Shown in pieces: positions 18,203 through 25,983 of a stretch of 64,000 nucleotides of DNA; position 1 is the stretch's first letter; the number at the start of each line of letters is the position of its first letter. The notes below the pieces were generated by a model. That model did not search any database and had not been told where the DNA came from. It was given only the letters and a program-made list of their open reading frames with translations. This DNA comes from Deferribacter autotrophicus (GTDB lineage Bacteria > Chrysiogenota > Deferribacteres > Deferribacterales > Deferribacteraceae). A program made the translations under genes and the position numbers. The stretch lies in NCBI RefSeq assembly GCF_008362905.1, contig NZ_VFJB01000007.1, positions 1 through 64,000 of the forward strand. The letters are read 5' to 3'.

Positions 18203-19075
18203 ATGAACGAAGCAGTAAAAAATGAAGTAATACCATTTGGTTACGGAGACCAACTGGTGAGAACAGTAAATGTTGACGGTGAGGTATGGTTCGTAGCCAA
18301 AGATGTAGCCTTAGCTTTGGGATATTCAAATTACAGAGATGCCATTTCAAAGCATGTAGATGAAGAAGATAGAGATGCCGTCGCAATTCGCGACGCCATC
18401 GGTAGAGAGCAACAAACAACAATAATTAATGAATCAGGCTTATATTCCCTGATATTTGGTAGTCAGAAAGCAGAAGCCAAACAATTCAAAAAATGGGTAA
18501 CCTCAGAAGTTTTGCCGGCATTAAGAAAAAGAGGCTACTATTCAATCAGAGAAAAAGACGTGAAATATATCGAACGACTTGAACAGCGAGTAAGAACACT
18601 TGAAGAAATGATCACTGCATATTTGCGATATGAGTCGGAACCTATACTCGCAGGTGACTATATTTTTACAACAGAGGACTTAATAGCTCTTGTAGTTGAA
18701 AAAGTAACTCTTTTTAACAGTATGACTAAGATGTCTACAGAATATCTTGTGAACCTTGTATGCAGGAAGTTAAAGATCAAGAAGCTTGAGGACATTCGGC
18801 CATATCACTACGATTTGCTGAATCAAATACTTGACGAAATGGAAAGATATTGCATTGAGAGAGAAGAAAACACGGAAAAAATACTGAAAGTTGCAACAGA
18901 GTTCAAAACAATCAGAGAAATTGCCGAAGAATCCGGTTTATCATCGTATGTAGTAGGCATAATATGCAGATTTTTAGCAAGAAAGGGATATATGGAAGAA
19001 GAGAGAGTATCTCATCCTGAGAAGAAAAGAAAAACGCTACTCAAATATAAAACTATCAAAATGTTAAATGAATAG
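18203..19075 (+). CDS. BRO-N domain antirepressor-like regulator
   Basis: The 290-residue protein has an N-terminal BRO-N domain: VWFVAKDVALALGYSNYRDA, the acidic DEEDRDAVAI, then INESGLYSLIFGSQKAEAKQ and the closing FKKWVTSEVLPALRKRGYY. BRO-N domains bind DNA and are common in phage antirepressors. The C-terminal third has a winged-helix-like part (FKTIREIAEESGLSSYVVGI). It sits alone between the 14-bp arrays and a terminator. A decayed copy of its 3-prime end lies at 20728-20856. Confidence 0.88.
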   Translation: MNEAVKNEVIPFGYGDQLVRTVNVDGEVWFVAKDVALALGYSNYRDAISKHVDEEDRDAVAIRDAIGREQQTTIINESGLYSLIFGSQKAEAKQFKKWVTSEVLPALRKRGYYSIREKDVKYIERLEQRVRTLEEMITAYLRYESEPILAGDYIFTTEDLIALVVEKVTLFNSMTKMSTEYLVNLVCRKLKIKKLEDIRPYHYDLLNQILDEMERYCIEREENTEKILKVATEFKTIREIAEESGLSSYVVGIICRFLARKGYMEEERVSHPEKKRKTLLKYKTIKMLNE

Positions 19076-19096
19076 AGGGCGGAATAGCCCTCTTTT
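19074..19096 (+). terminator. Terminator after the BRO-N gene
   Basis: AGAGGGC, a 6-base loop, then GCCCTCT and a T-run form a rho-independent terminator just after the stop codon. Confidence 0.8.
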
Positions 19097-19248
19097 AAAC
19101 TTTATATTGGTTTTTGAATTTGATTGATTAGTATTGTGCAAAAATAGTGAGTAAATAAAATATGACTCCTAAATTTGATCAAACAGATAGAATTAAAAAG
19201 CGGTTTATAAAAAAAGATAATAAAAAATCATAAATTAGATTTAAAACT

Positions 19249-19965
19249 TTAAAATCTTACATCTTCATATTTATAGAATTCATTATTTGAAATTAAATTA
19301 TTTTCTTTAAGTATTAAATAATAAATAGATTCTTCTTTATTGTGGAAATACCCAAAAAAAGAATAAAGTATTTGTTCAATTAATATTTCTTTAATATCAT
19401 TATGTAGCATAAATCCAGAATATTCTAAATAAGTATGGTAAACACTATAAACTTTATCTAATCTTATTATAGAGTCAGTTAAATTTCCTTTTCCATCCGT
19501 TTTGACAAAAAACAAATTATTATATTTAAGCATCCTAACTTTATCGATAAAATCTTGGTCAAATTTGCTTTTTAACTTGCCCATATCGTTATAAATTGAA
19601 TATAAAGGAAAAACTAAACAAATATGCTGATCAATTTTAAATGAATCGTAATATTTAAAAAATAAGCATGGTCGTTTTTTAGCTTTTATTACAGGAAATT
19701 CTTCTGTACTTTCCAATTTTGGCTTTTTAAGAGGTGCTTTTCTTTTATAAGCGTCTTCACCAACTGAAGATATTTTAAAACACCTAGCGATAGTTTTGTC
19801 TTCATCCAAGAAATCAACTGGTCTCCAAATTTCTTTATGTTCATAAAAATAAGGTATAATTGCCCAAAAAATATAGCCAAATTCATATTTGTGTTCTTTT
19901 TGATAAACTAAAAAGGATGATAAATTATAAAAAATATCATCCACGTAAACAACATCAGAGCTCAT
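19249..19965 (-). CDS. Probable toxin partner of the Panacea antitoxin, MazF/PemK-like
   Basis: The 238-residue protein overlaps the end of the upstream Panacea gene by 11 bp. It contains RPVDFL and KAKKRPCLFF, then LVFPLYSI, LFFVKTDGKGNL and DSIIRLDKVYSVYHTYLE. That order of short strands resembles the MazF/PemK (CcdB-fold) layout, with an insertion. Panacea-domain antitoxins are known to pair with many toxin folds, so a toxin role follows from context. The fold assignment is tentative. No signal peptide or membrane helix is seen. Confidence 0.6.
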   Translation of the reverse strand: MSSDVVYVDDIFYNLSSFLVYQKEHKYEFGYIFWAIIPYFYEHKEIWRPVDFLDEDKTIARCFKISSVGEDAYKRKAPLKKPKLESTEEFPVIKAKKRPCLFFKYYDSFKIDQHICLVFPLYSIYNDMGKLKSKFDQDFIDKVRMLKYNNLFFVKTDGKGNLTDSIIRLDKVYSVYHTYLEYSGFMLHNDIKEILIEQILYSFFGYFHNKEESIYYLILKENNLISNNEFYKYEDVRF

Positions 19966-20629
19966 CTTCCTGTTCCATAATTTTTACATTTTTATAATAT
20001 AAATCATCATATACAGGTGCTATTTTTGAATTTTGCAAGAAAATTTTCAACAAAGTGTCTTTTTTGTTTTTCCTGATTTTATCAAACTTTTCTCTTAGTA
20101 ATTTTATTTTGTCGGGATTGCTTTTTGTATACTGAGGTTTTCTGTAAACAGTTTTTTTTCTATCTATTTTACCAAAATCTAATTTATCTTTAAAATTTAC
20201 GTTTTCCATTGGTTCTGTTTCATAATAAACAAAGTCTAATAATTTGTTCAAATCGTAACTAGAGAATTGATCTAAAATTCTTTTTAATATAATTTGGGAT
20301 TTTATATCAATATTGTTTTTATCAAAAAATTTTTCAATATTGGCATCATAATCATCCAAACTATTGATAAAGTAAACGTCATTAGTTTCTTTAATAATTA
20401 CACCACTTTCAGTTAATAAATTTTCGAATTCATAAGCATATGGTCCAAATTTGTAATAAATCCAATTGAAGTCTGTAAGTTTTTTCCCTGTAAGTCTATA
20501 ATATTCAACGTCTAATAAATATAATAATTTGATTAATTTAGTTTTTGTCAAAGGAGTATTTTTCTGTTTTGTTATATAATTTGTAATTACACGAATTAAT
20601 TCTTTAACATTGATAGATGCGTTCATCAT
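19955..20629 (-). CDS. Panacea (SocA-like, DUF4065) antitoxin
   Basis: The 224-residue protein has the Panacea signature TKTKLIKLLYLLDVEYYRLT with FNWIYYKFGPYAYEFENLL directly after. This domain occurs in SocA and in the hyper-promiscuous PanA antitoxins. It is first in a two-gene unit with the likely toxin. The double ATG at 20629 and 20626 leaves the start uncertain by one codon, and the ribosome site is weak. The pair is very AT-rich and sits between the BRO-N gene and a decayed copy of its 3-prime end, so it may be an inserted cassette. Confidence 0.85.
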   Translation of the reverse strand: MMNASINVKELIRVITNYITKQKNTPLTKTKLIKLLYLLDVEYYRLTGKKLTDFNWIYYKFGPYAYEFENLLTESGVIIKETNDVYFINSLDDYDANIEKFFDKNNIDIKSQIILKRILDQFSSYDLNKLLDFVYYETEPMENVNFKDKLDFGKIDRKKTVYRKPQYTKSNPDKIKLLREKFDKIRKNKKDTLLKIFLQNSKIAPVYDDLYYKNVKIMEQEDEL

Positions 20630-20727
20630 AATTTATTTATAAAAGTTTTAAATTAAATAAAGAATGTCTTTTTTTTTGTCAAGTTTATTGTTTTAATACT
20701 ATATTTTATGTTTTTGTTATTTACATC

Positions 20728-20856
20728 ATGCAGATTTTTAGCAAGAAAAGGATATTGGAAGAAGAAAGGTTGCCGAATCCAGAAAAAAAGGTCGGTAATT
20801 CTCAGGTATAAAACTATTAAAACAGATGAATAAGAGGGTGATATAACGCCTTCTTT
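20728..20856 (+). pseudogene. Decayed 3-prime end of a BRO-N gene copy
   Basis: This stretch repeats the end of the 18203-19075 gene: ATGCAGATTTTTAGCAAGAA, the GAAGAAGA region, TATAAAACTATTAAAA and a degenerate terminator AGAGGG...CCTTCTTT. Small deletions break the frame. It is a remnant of a duplication or of recombination that brought in the Panacea pair. No start or promoter remains. Confidence 0.85.
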
Positions 20857-21021
20857 AAAAAATTATTAAAGTTGTAAGTAAAAGTAGTTTAATTTTTAAA
20901 ATAAAAAAACACCATTTGTTTTAGCGTAAGATAAAGCGATTTTAGTTTTGTGAATATGGTATTTCGGAGACAACTTTAAGTAGAAGTATTGTACAATTTT
21001 TTAATAAAAGGTGAAATTGAC

Positions 21022-21050
21022 TTGAAAACATTGTTATAAAAATGTATACT
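21022..21050 (+). promoter_or_regulatory. Sigma-70 type promoter for the nuclease/glycosylase unit
   Basis: TTGAAA (21022-21027), a 17-bp spacer and TATACT (21045-21050) form a good vegetative promoter. It precedes the 21164 start by about 105 bp. The rest of 20857-21163 shows no gene. Confidence 0.65.
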
Positions 21051-21163
21051 CTTTTAAAGAAATATATACTATATTGTCGTATATTATCAGAAAATTGAGG
21101 TTTATGTGATTTGTTTTTATATAAACTAGTTATACGCAATCATATACCGGGAGGCATAAAATC

Positions 21164-22072
21164 ATGATGCATCCAATATATTTACCATTTACTGAACAAC
21201 AATTGTTATCGCACTTTGCTGATGTTAGGCGCAAAGGTAAATGTATTAAAAATGTTAAACATGTCGAATACTACAAACAGAGTATTGAAAGATACGATAA
21301 GTATCTCAAGAACAACACTGACAGGAAAGGAAAACCTTTAAGTGAGATGAGAAAACCTTGTCAAATAGAAAAAGATGAAAGATTTTGGATTGCCGCCTGC
21401 ATGATGACTATTTTTTACAGCAAAAACAGAAAACAAGAGCTTATCCAACTTTTTGAAATGGCTTATGGTAGATTTCCACCAATTGAAGGATTAGAGTCTT
21501 GGGAAGATTGTTTTGATGGGAAATTACACTTATTTTTCGAAGTGAGTTTGCCATCTCCAAAATCATATAAAAAATGGCTACAAAAAAATCTCACTAAAAG
21601 ACAATTTATTCCTTATGTCTTGGATAATGCTCATAGCAATGCTAATCTTGAAGGTGCTACAAATGTTGATGCAATTCTTTTGAATTCTCAAAATGGTTTT
21701 TCAGTTATCATTGAAGCAAAAGTGTTATCTGATATATCTTATGAAGTTACGTACAATACTATGCGAGACCAAATTGCAAGAAATATTGATGTCATGTTGG
21801 AAGAGAATTGTGAACTTTGTTTTCCCTTAAATAAGAGGGATCCTGAAAAATCATTATTTTTATTGGTTACTCCTAAGATTTTTAAGGACAACCCATCAAG
21901 CCGTTTATATGGTTATAAATTCCATGAATATAAAAACAATCCAAATGCTCTTTCAAGGGATCTTCCACATATTGAAGACTGTAATTGGCAGAATATATCT
22001 GACCGATTGGGATGGTTAACTTGGGAAGAGTTTAAAAATGTAAATAAAGATTGTTGTAAGTGGTTAGATTAA
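21164..22072 (+). CDS. PD-(D/E)XK-like nuclease
   Basis: The 302-residue protein has a nuclease-like core near residues 163-185: NLEGATNVDAILLNSQNG then FSVIIEAKVLSDIS. The acidic D and the E-x-K pair fit the PD-(D/E)XK restriction-endonuclease fold. It is followed 31 bp downstream by an EndoIII-like glycosylase in the same orientation, which suggests a joint DNA-damaging or DNA-repair system. A GGGAGG site lies 9 bp before the ATG. I do not recognise a named family. A defence function is inference. Confidence 0.7.
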   Translation: MMHPIYLPFTEQQLLSHFADVRRKGKCIKNVKHVEYYKQSIERYDKYLKNNTDRKGKPLSEMRKPCQIEKDERFWIAACMMTIFYSKNRKQELIQLFEMAYGRFPPIEGLESWEDCFDGKLHLFFEVSLPSPKSYKKWLQKNLTKRQFIPYVLDNAHSNANLEGATNVDAILLNSQNGFSVIIEAKVLSDISYEVTYNTMRDQIARNIDVMLEENCELCFPLNKRDPEKSLFLLVTPKIFKDNPSSRLYGYKFHEYKNNPNALSRDLPHIEDCNWQNISDRLGWLTWEEFKNVNKDCCKWLD

Positions 22073-22103
22073 ATGATTTTGTGTGCGGTAGTATCTAAAA
22101 AGT

Positions 22104-22949
22104 ATGTGTATTCAATATTTTTCTACAATTCTAATTAATAAAACTTCAGATACGCTCGTAACGTTAGCAGAAATTCAGGGGGTGCCTGTGAATGATAAAC
22201 AAAAAGAAATAGTAAGAAACTTAATAAATAAAGGAGAAAAACTACTAAAACAACCATACGAGAAAATAAAATTTACTGGAAATTCAGAGGCAGATAACTT
22301 ACTTAATGATCTTAAGAACTTTCCTCATGCCTTTGTATTAGCATGTATAATGGATAGGCAAGTTAAAGCAGAAAAAGCTTGGTTAATTCCATATGAGATC
22401 TCAAACGAAATTGGAGGTTTTGAGTTTTCAAGACTTTTAAGATTAAATCATGAAAGCATTAAAGAAATATTTAAGAGAAAAAGTCTTCATAGATTTAATG
22501 ATGATATGGCTCGGAACTTCTATTTTGGAATTCAAAAAATACATGAAGATTACAATGATGATGCTTCAAATATTTGGAAAGATAGTCCAAAAAGTGCCAC
22601 AGTTGTTAGAAGATTTTTAGAATTCAAAGGGATTGGTGTAAAAATTGCAACTATGGCAGCGAATATACTGGCAAGAGAATTTAAAATTCCTATGAGCGAT
22701 TATATATGTATAGATATTTCGCCAGATACGCATGTAAAAAGAGTTTTTAAAAGATTGGGATTTATATCCAAAAATGCAAGCAATGATGAGTTAATTTATG
22801 CTGCAAGAGAACTTAATCCAGAGTATCCAGGAATTTTTGATTTGTCATGTTGGGAGATTGGAAGAAAATGGTGTAAACCCAAAAAAACACAGTGTAAAAA
22901 TTGTTATTTGAATGATTATTGTCCAAAAAAATTTGAGGAGAGAACGTGA
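22104..22949 (+). CDS. EndoIII-like HhH-GPD DNA glycosylase with Fe-S cluster
   Basis: The 281-residue protein ends with the helix-hairpin-helix FKGIGVKIATMAANIL, the catalytic-Asp region ISPDTHVKRVFKRLG, and a complete 4Fe-4S motif C-x6-C-x2-C-x5-C (WCKPKKTQCKNCYLNDYC). The lysine equivalent of the EndoIII lyase residue is present in GVKIA. The N-terminal 120 residues differ from housekeeping EndoIII. The protein probably removes a damaged or modified base. The ribosome site is weak, so translation may be coupled to the nuclease gene. Adjacency to that nuclease suggests restriction of modified DNA. Confidence 0.85.
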   Translation: MCIQYFSTILINKTSDTLVTLAEIQGVPVNDKQKEIVRNLINKGEKLLKQPYEKIKFTGNSEADNLLNDLKNFPHAFVLACIMDRQVKAEKAWLIPYEISNEIGGFEFSRLLRLNHESIKEIFKRKSLHRFNDDMARNFYFGIQKIHEDYNDDASNIWKDSPKSATVVRRFLEFKGIGVKIATMAANILAREFKIPMSDYICIDISPDTHVKRVFKRLGFISKNASNDELIYAARELNPEYPGIFDLSCWEIGRKWCKPKKTQCKNCYLNDYCPKKFEERT

Positions 22950-23108
22950 AAAAGTAAAAATAATCAAATTTGTTGCAAACTCTCAAATTCATTGGCACTT
23001 CGTACCTTTGCCCAAATCCTCATATATTGGCTCGAACTTCAGATATCCGCAAAACGTTATAGATAAAAAATTACCAATTTTTGTATATTTTTGACATTCA
23101 AGTCAAAA

Positions 23109-23140
23109 ACCACAAAACTAGAATGTGTATGAACTATAAT
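23109..23140 (+). promoter_or_regulatory. ACCACA-type promoter, probably giving a leaderless mRNA
   Basis: AAACCACA (ACCACA at 23109-23114) lies 20 bp before a perfect TATAAT (23135-23140). The start codon at 23148 is only 7 bp after the -10, about where transcription should begin, so the message would be leaderless. No Shine-Dalgarno sequence is visible. Confidence 0.6.
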
Positions 23141-23147
23141 AAACATC

Positions 23148-23585
23148 ATGAGACTCGCATCCCACAAAGCAATAGGAGTATCCACAGCATTAGTGTTAGG
23201 ATATGACGTTTATGGTGTAATTGGCGTAACAGTAGGTTCCATATTGCCAGATGTTATAGATATGTTTATATCTGGCGGAGGAGATTTTTTCTTCCAGAAA
23301 GTTCATCGGAAACTATCACATTGGTGGGTATTGTATGCAGTTTTAATCTACGTTGCATATAAAGTTTATTTGTTTAGTGTTTATATAAATCAAGTAATAT
23401 TTTACATATCTATAGGAGCTTTATTGCATATAATCTGCGACAGTTTAACAAAGTCAGGCGTGCCTTTGTTTAATCCTTTTAAACAGGATTTCCGCATAGG
23501 GTTGTTTAAAACAGGATCACCTGTGGAATATTTGTTGGTAACGGTGGTGACGACTTTGTTAATGTATATGAGGTATAAAAGTTGA
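23148..23585 (+). CDS. YdjM/DUF457 family membrane metal-dependent hydrolase
   Basis: The 145-residue protein has several membrane helices and the metal-binding pattern of the YdjM family: SHKAIGVSTAL, GSILPDVIDM, HRKLSHWW and HIICDSLTKSGVPLFNP. The membrane position and likely hydrolase role follow from the family; the substrate is unknown. The stop overlaps the start of the lytic transglycosylase, so the two form one unit under a transfer-type promoter. It may help the transfer apparatus or envelope remodelling. Confidence 0.85.
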   Translation: MRLASHKAIGVSTALVLGYDVYGVIGVTVGSILPDVIDMFISGGGDFFFQKVHRKLSHWWVLYAVLIYVAYKVYLFSVYINQVIFYISIGALLHIICDSLTKSGVPLFNPFKQDFRIGLFKTGSPVEYLLVTVVTTLLMYMRYKS

Positions 23586-24073
23586 GAGTGTTGGTTATTT
23601 TTTTAGCAATTATGGTAAGCGTAAAAGTGTATGCAAAGAGTGTAAGCGATGAGATAATAGACTGTGTAATGAAAGCCTCAAAGAGGTATAGCGTGCCGTC
23701 AGAGTTGATACTGGCAATAATAGACGTGGAGAGCGGATTTCATCCTTATGCGTTAAATGTTGCTGGGAAATCGATGTTTTTCGAGAGCGAAGAAGAGGCG
23801 ATAAAAAAGGTTAAGGAGCTTGGCAGTAGTAAAAAGAGTTTTGACATAGGGCTTACGCAGATAAACCGGTGGTGGTTTGAAAAATATGGCTATTCTTATG
23901 AATTTGGGTTAAATGTATGCTTTAATATCAACTTTGGGACATACATACTAGCGTATGAGATAAACCGAAATGGGTATAACTGGGATGCGATAGGTAAGTA
24001 TCATTCCAAGAAAGAGAGAAGAAAGCAAGAATATGCGTTAAAGGTTTGGGAGAGGATGAAGAGATTAAAGTAG
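23582..24073 (+). CDS. Lytic transglycosylase (SLT domain), conjugation-associated
   Basis: The 163-residue protein starts at a TTG overlapping the previous stop (TTGA). A signal peptide (VLVIFLAIMVSVKVYA) precedes an SLT lysozyme-like domain with the catalytic glutamate in IIDVESGFHPYAL, the FDIGLTQINRWWF motif and the closing DAIGKYHSK. This is the VirB1/Orf169-type enzyme that opens peptidoglycan for the T4SS. It lies away from the tra operons but shares their promoter box. Confidence 0.9.
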   Translation: MRVLVIFLAIMVSVKVYAKSVSDEIIDCVMKASKRYSVPSELILAIIDVESGFHPYALNVAGKSMFFESEEEAIKKVKELGSSKKSFDIGLTQINRWWFEKYGYSYEFGLNVCFNINFGTYILAYEINRNGYNWDAIGKYHSKKERRKQEYALKVWERMKRLK

Positions 24074-24118
24074 TTTTCGAAATATATGCGAGAAGGAAAG
24101 CGCAAGGGAGGTGTAAAT

Positions 24119-24196
24119 ATGCGTATTTACATACCAACCAGCGGAGAAGTTTTTGAAGCGGTGAAGGGGTTAGGTGTTGTAAACATTTATTTTTAA
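24119..24196 (+). CDS. Short reading frame behind a strong ribosome site
   Basis: A 25-codon frame (MRIYIPTSGEVFEAVKGLG...) follows GGGAGGTG by 6 bp. No family is recognisable. It may be a small peptide or the surviving start of a lost gene. Confidence 0.35.
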   Translation: MRIYIPTSGEVFEAVKGLGVVNIYF

Positions 24197-24260
24197 TTAT
24201 TTCGGTGCCGTAATACCCCGCTTCTATAGTTATTATAGTATATATATAGCTTATATATAA

Positions 24261-24500
24261 AGAGAGAGGGGCGCTTTTTAAGAGCGCCCCCTCTCTCTAA
24301 TCTTAAAAAGGGAAGTGAGAAAAAAATGGGAAGAGAGACCGACTGCAAACAAAAATCTTATTACCTGCTTTAAGACTGGAGTTAGGATTAAGAACTGGTA
24401 AGTAAAATCTCCTCCCTGAGCCCGTCAGAGGCTCTCAGAGCGTCGTTTTGGCATCGAGTAATGGTATCAGGTCGGATGCGAAACGTGGCTTACAGGGCGA
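24261..24500. ncRNA. Candidate structured non-coding RNA or cis element
   Basis: This GC-richer stretch has no gene but several paired blocks. AGAGAGAGGGGCGCT (24261-24275) pairs with AGCGCCCCCTCTCTCT (to 24298). TTACC (24361) pairs with GGTAA (24397). CCCTG (24414) with CAGGG (24493) closes a branched part holding TGAGCC/GGCTC and the hairpin CGTTT-GCATC (24444-24455) with GATGC-AAACG (24475-24485). No known RNA family is recognised. It lies between the transglycosylase gene and a relE-type pair, and its strand is undetermined. Confidence 0.5.
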
Positions 24501-24509
24501 TTTTTGGTG

Positions 24510-24797
24510 TCAAAGGTAGATGTTTTTTCTATGGCTAATTCTTATTATCAAAATTACCAATTCGTTAGCATTCTTTTGATAAATTACACGATAGGTTCTA
24601 AGTCTTAACCTATAAAATCCTTCCCATTCGCCTTTTAATTTTTTTATTTTTCCAGTCTTAATAAGTTCTGCTTCGTATTCATTTGAGAAATTATTGGCAA
24701 ATTCCTTAAGAGAGTTTAAAATAAATTTCTGGATATATACTGGCAGTTTTTTTAAGTCTTTTTTAGTTTGAGGCGCAAATTTGAGAGTATAACTCAA
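24510..24797 (-). CDS. relE: RelE/ParE-superfamily toxin
   Basis: The 95-residue protein is of typical RelE size and contains LKFAPQTKKDLKKLP, the core YRLRLRTYRVIYQ and the C-terminal RISHRKNIY. RelE toxins cleave mRNA on the ribosome; ParE toxins poison gyrase. The C-terminal RISHR pattern favours RelE. The start overlaps the end of the antitoxin gene by 4 bp, in the usual antitoxin-first order. Confidence 0.9.
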   Translation of the reverse strand: MSYTLKFAPQTKKDLKKLPVYIQKFILNSLKEFANNFSNEYEAELIKTGKIKKLKGEWEGFYRLRLRTYRVIYQKNANELVILIIRISHRKNIYL

Positions 24798-25021
24798 AGT
24801 CTAAGCTCTTTTTCTATTTCTTCTATAGAAAGACATTTAAGGTTTTTAGTTTTAATTTCATCGATTCTTTCTTTTGCAATTTTCAAGTCCATATAATCAA
24901 AAAACATTTCAAGAGCTGAAACGACAACATTAGATTTTTTTAAACCGCTTTCTTTCGCATAATTGTTCAATTCATCCATAATTTCTTGAGGAATTGAAAA
25001 AGTTGCTTTAACTGTATTCAT
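24794..25021 (-). CDS. Ribbon-helix-helix antitoxin of the RelE-type pair
   Basis: I choose ATG 25021, because the in-frame upstream start at 25033 would place the GGAG site inside the gene. The 75-residue product begins MNTVKATFSIPQEIMDELNN, a CopG-like strand plus helix, with the second helix GLKKSNVVVSALEMFFDYM. The acidic C-terminus should wrap around the toxin. It probably represses its own promoter. Confidence 0.85.
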   Translation of the reverse strand: MNTVKATFSIPQEIMDELNNYAKESGLKKSNVVVSALEMFFDYMDLKIAKERIDEIKTKNLKCLSIEEIEKELRL

Positions 25022-25092
25022 ACCACACTCCATACTTTTTTACATAATATAACCTCAAGAGAGGCTTACGTCAACTATCCAATCGGCAAAAT

Positions 25093-25446
25093 TCATCCGA
25101 TATTCAAATCCAAATGAACACTTATAGCATATTCAATTTTCTTTGTAATATCATCTGGTAGTTTTCCAATTTCTTTTACAATTCTTGACTTATCTATTGT
25201 TCTAATTTGGTTTGCTTTTGCTTTTGAGTCTTTGTCTAAATTAGCTATATCTTTTGGTATTTTTACTTCAAAAGGATAAATTTTTTGAACATTACCTGAA
25301 GTGATGGGAACTATTGTCACCGTATCAGCATATTGATTATTTATATCGTTCGATACGATAACAACTGGTCTAATTTTGTTGATTTCTGCGCCTTTAGTTG
25401 GATTTAAATTCGCAAGATATACATAACCTCTTTTTATATCAATCAA
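25093..25446 (-). CDS. mazF: MazF-type mRNA interferase toxin
   Basis: The 117-residue protein has the MazF/PemK fold motifs: RGYVYLANLNPTKGAEINKI then RPVVIVSND, VTIVPITSG, and NQIRTIDKSRIVKEIGKL. The catalytic arginine in IRPVV is kept. It overlaps the antitoxin gene by 8 bp. It acts by cutting mRNA when the antitoxin is lost, thereby stabilising the element. Confidence 0.94.
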   Translation of the reverse strand: MIDIKRGYVYLANLNPTKGAEINKIRPVVIVSNDINNQYADTVTIVPITSGNVQKIYPFEVKIPKDIANLDKDSKAKANQIRTIDKSRIVKEIGKLPDDITKKIEYAISVHLDLNIG

Positions 25447-25666
25447 TACCGTCTCCTATTGTATCAATCCATTCATTTGATAATTCTTTATCTTCTTTTT
25501 TTGTAGCGATATATCCTTCTTTAAGGGCTTCAGTTAAACGTTTTTTTTCTTCCTGTTTAACATATGCTCTAATAGATTCAGCGATAAAGGCAGATTTATT
25601 TTTCACGTTTTTAAGCATATCAGCAACATCAGCCGGCAAGGTAATGTTTAATCTAACTGTATTCAT
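25439..25666 (-). CDS. Ribbon-helix-helix antitoxin of the MazF pair
   Basis: The 75-residue protein opens MNTVRLNITLPADVADMLKN, a CopG/RHH strand and helix, then SAFIAESIRAYVKQEEKKR. It resembles the neighbouring antitoxin in its first residues (MNTV), which may reflect a shared origin. A GAGGTG site precedes the ATG. It neutralises MazF and probably autoregulates the pair. Confidence 0.88.
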   Translation of the reverse strand: MNTVRLNITLPADVADMLKNVKNKSAFIAESIRAYVKQEEKKRLTEALKEGYIATKKEDKELSNEWIDTIGDGID

Positions 25667-25983
25667 AATACACCTCGTTTATGTATTTATAATACAGAAG
25701 ATAATACAGAGTCTGAAAAAATCAATAATTACTTTTAAATTAAAAGTGTTCTTTTCGCCTGTGGCGGCAAGACGCCATCCATGATGGCTATAGAGATGTT
25801 CGCGGGAAGAAAACTAAAAAAGTAGACGGTGTGATGGAATCTGATATGGTCACTGAACGAAGAATAGTAAAGAAGGTTGATTCTCGGGTATGATGAGGGT
25901 AAATTCCGTAAAAAGAAAGTGAAAAACGGTTGAATATTTTAAGAAGATAAGGCATTATTATATGTAACTTGAGAGGTGAATTA
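25667..25983. other. Intergenic region with possible gene remnant
   Basis: Between the mazF-type pair and the methyltransferase there is no intact gene. A short open stretch near 25795-25893 (reading ...GKKTKKVDGVMESDMVTER...) ends in a stop, and another short frame follows. They may be the tail of a lost coding region. A small palindrome GCCATCCATGATGGC lies near 25773-25787. Confidence 0.4.

Noticed and set aside
19162-19233. 23-codon frame between BRO-N and the toxin gene
   Set aside because: No ribosome site and low complexity (Lys-rich). Not supported.
24261-24298. Strong terminator at the GC-rich stem
   Set aside because: The stem is not followed by a T-run on the plus strand and only by a mixed TA stretch on the minus strand.
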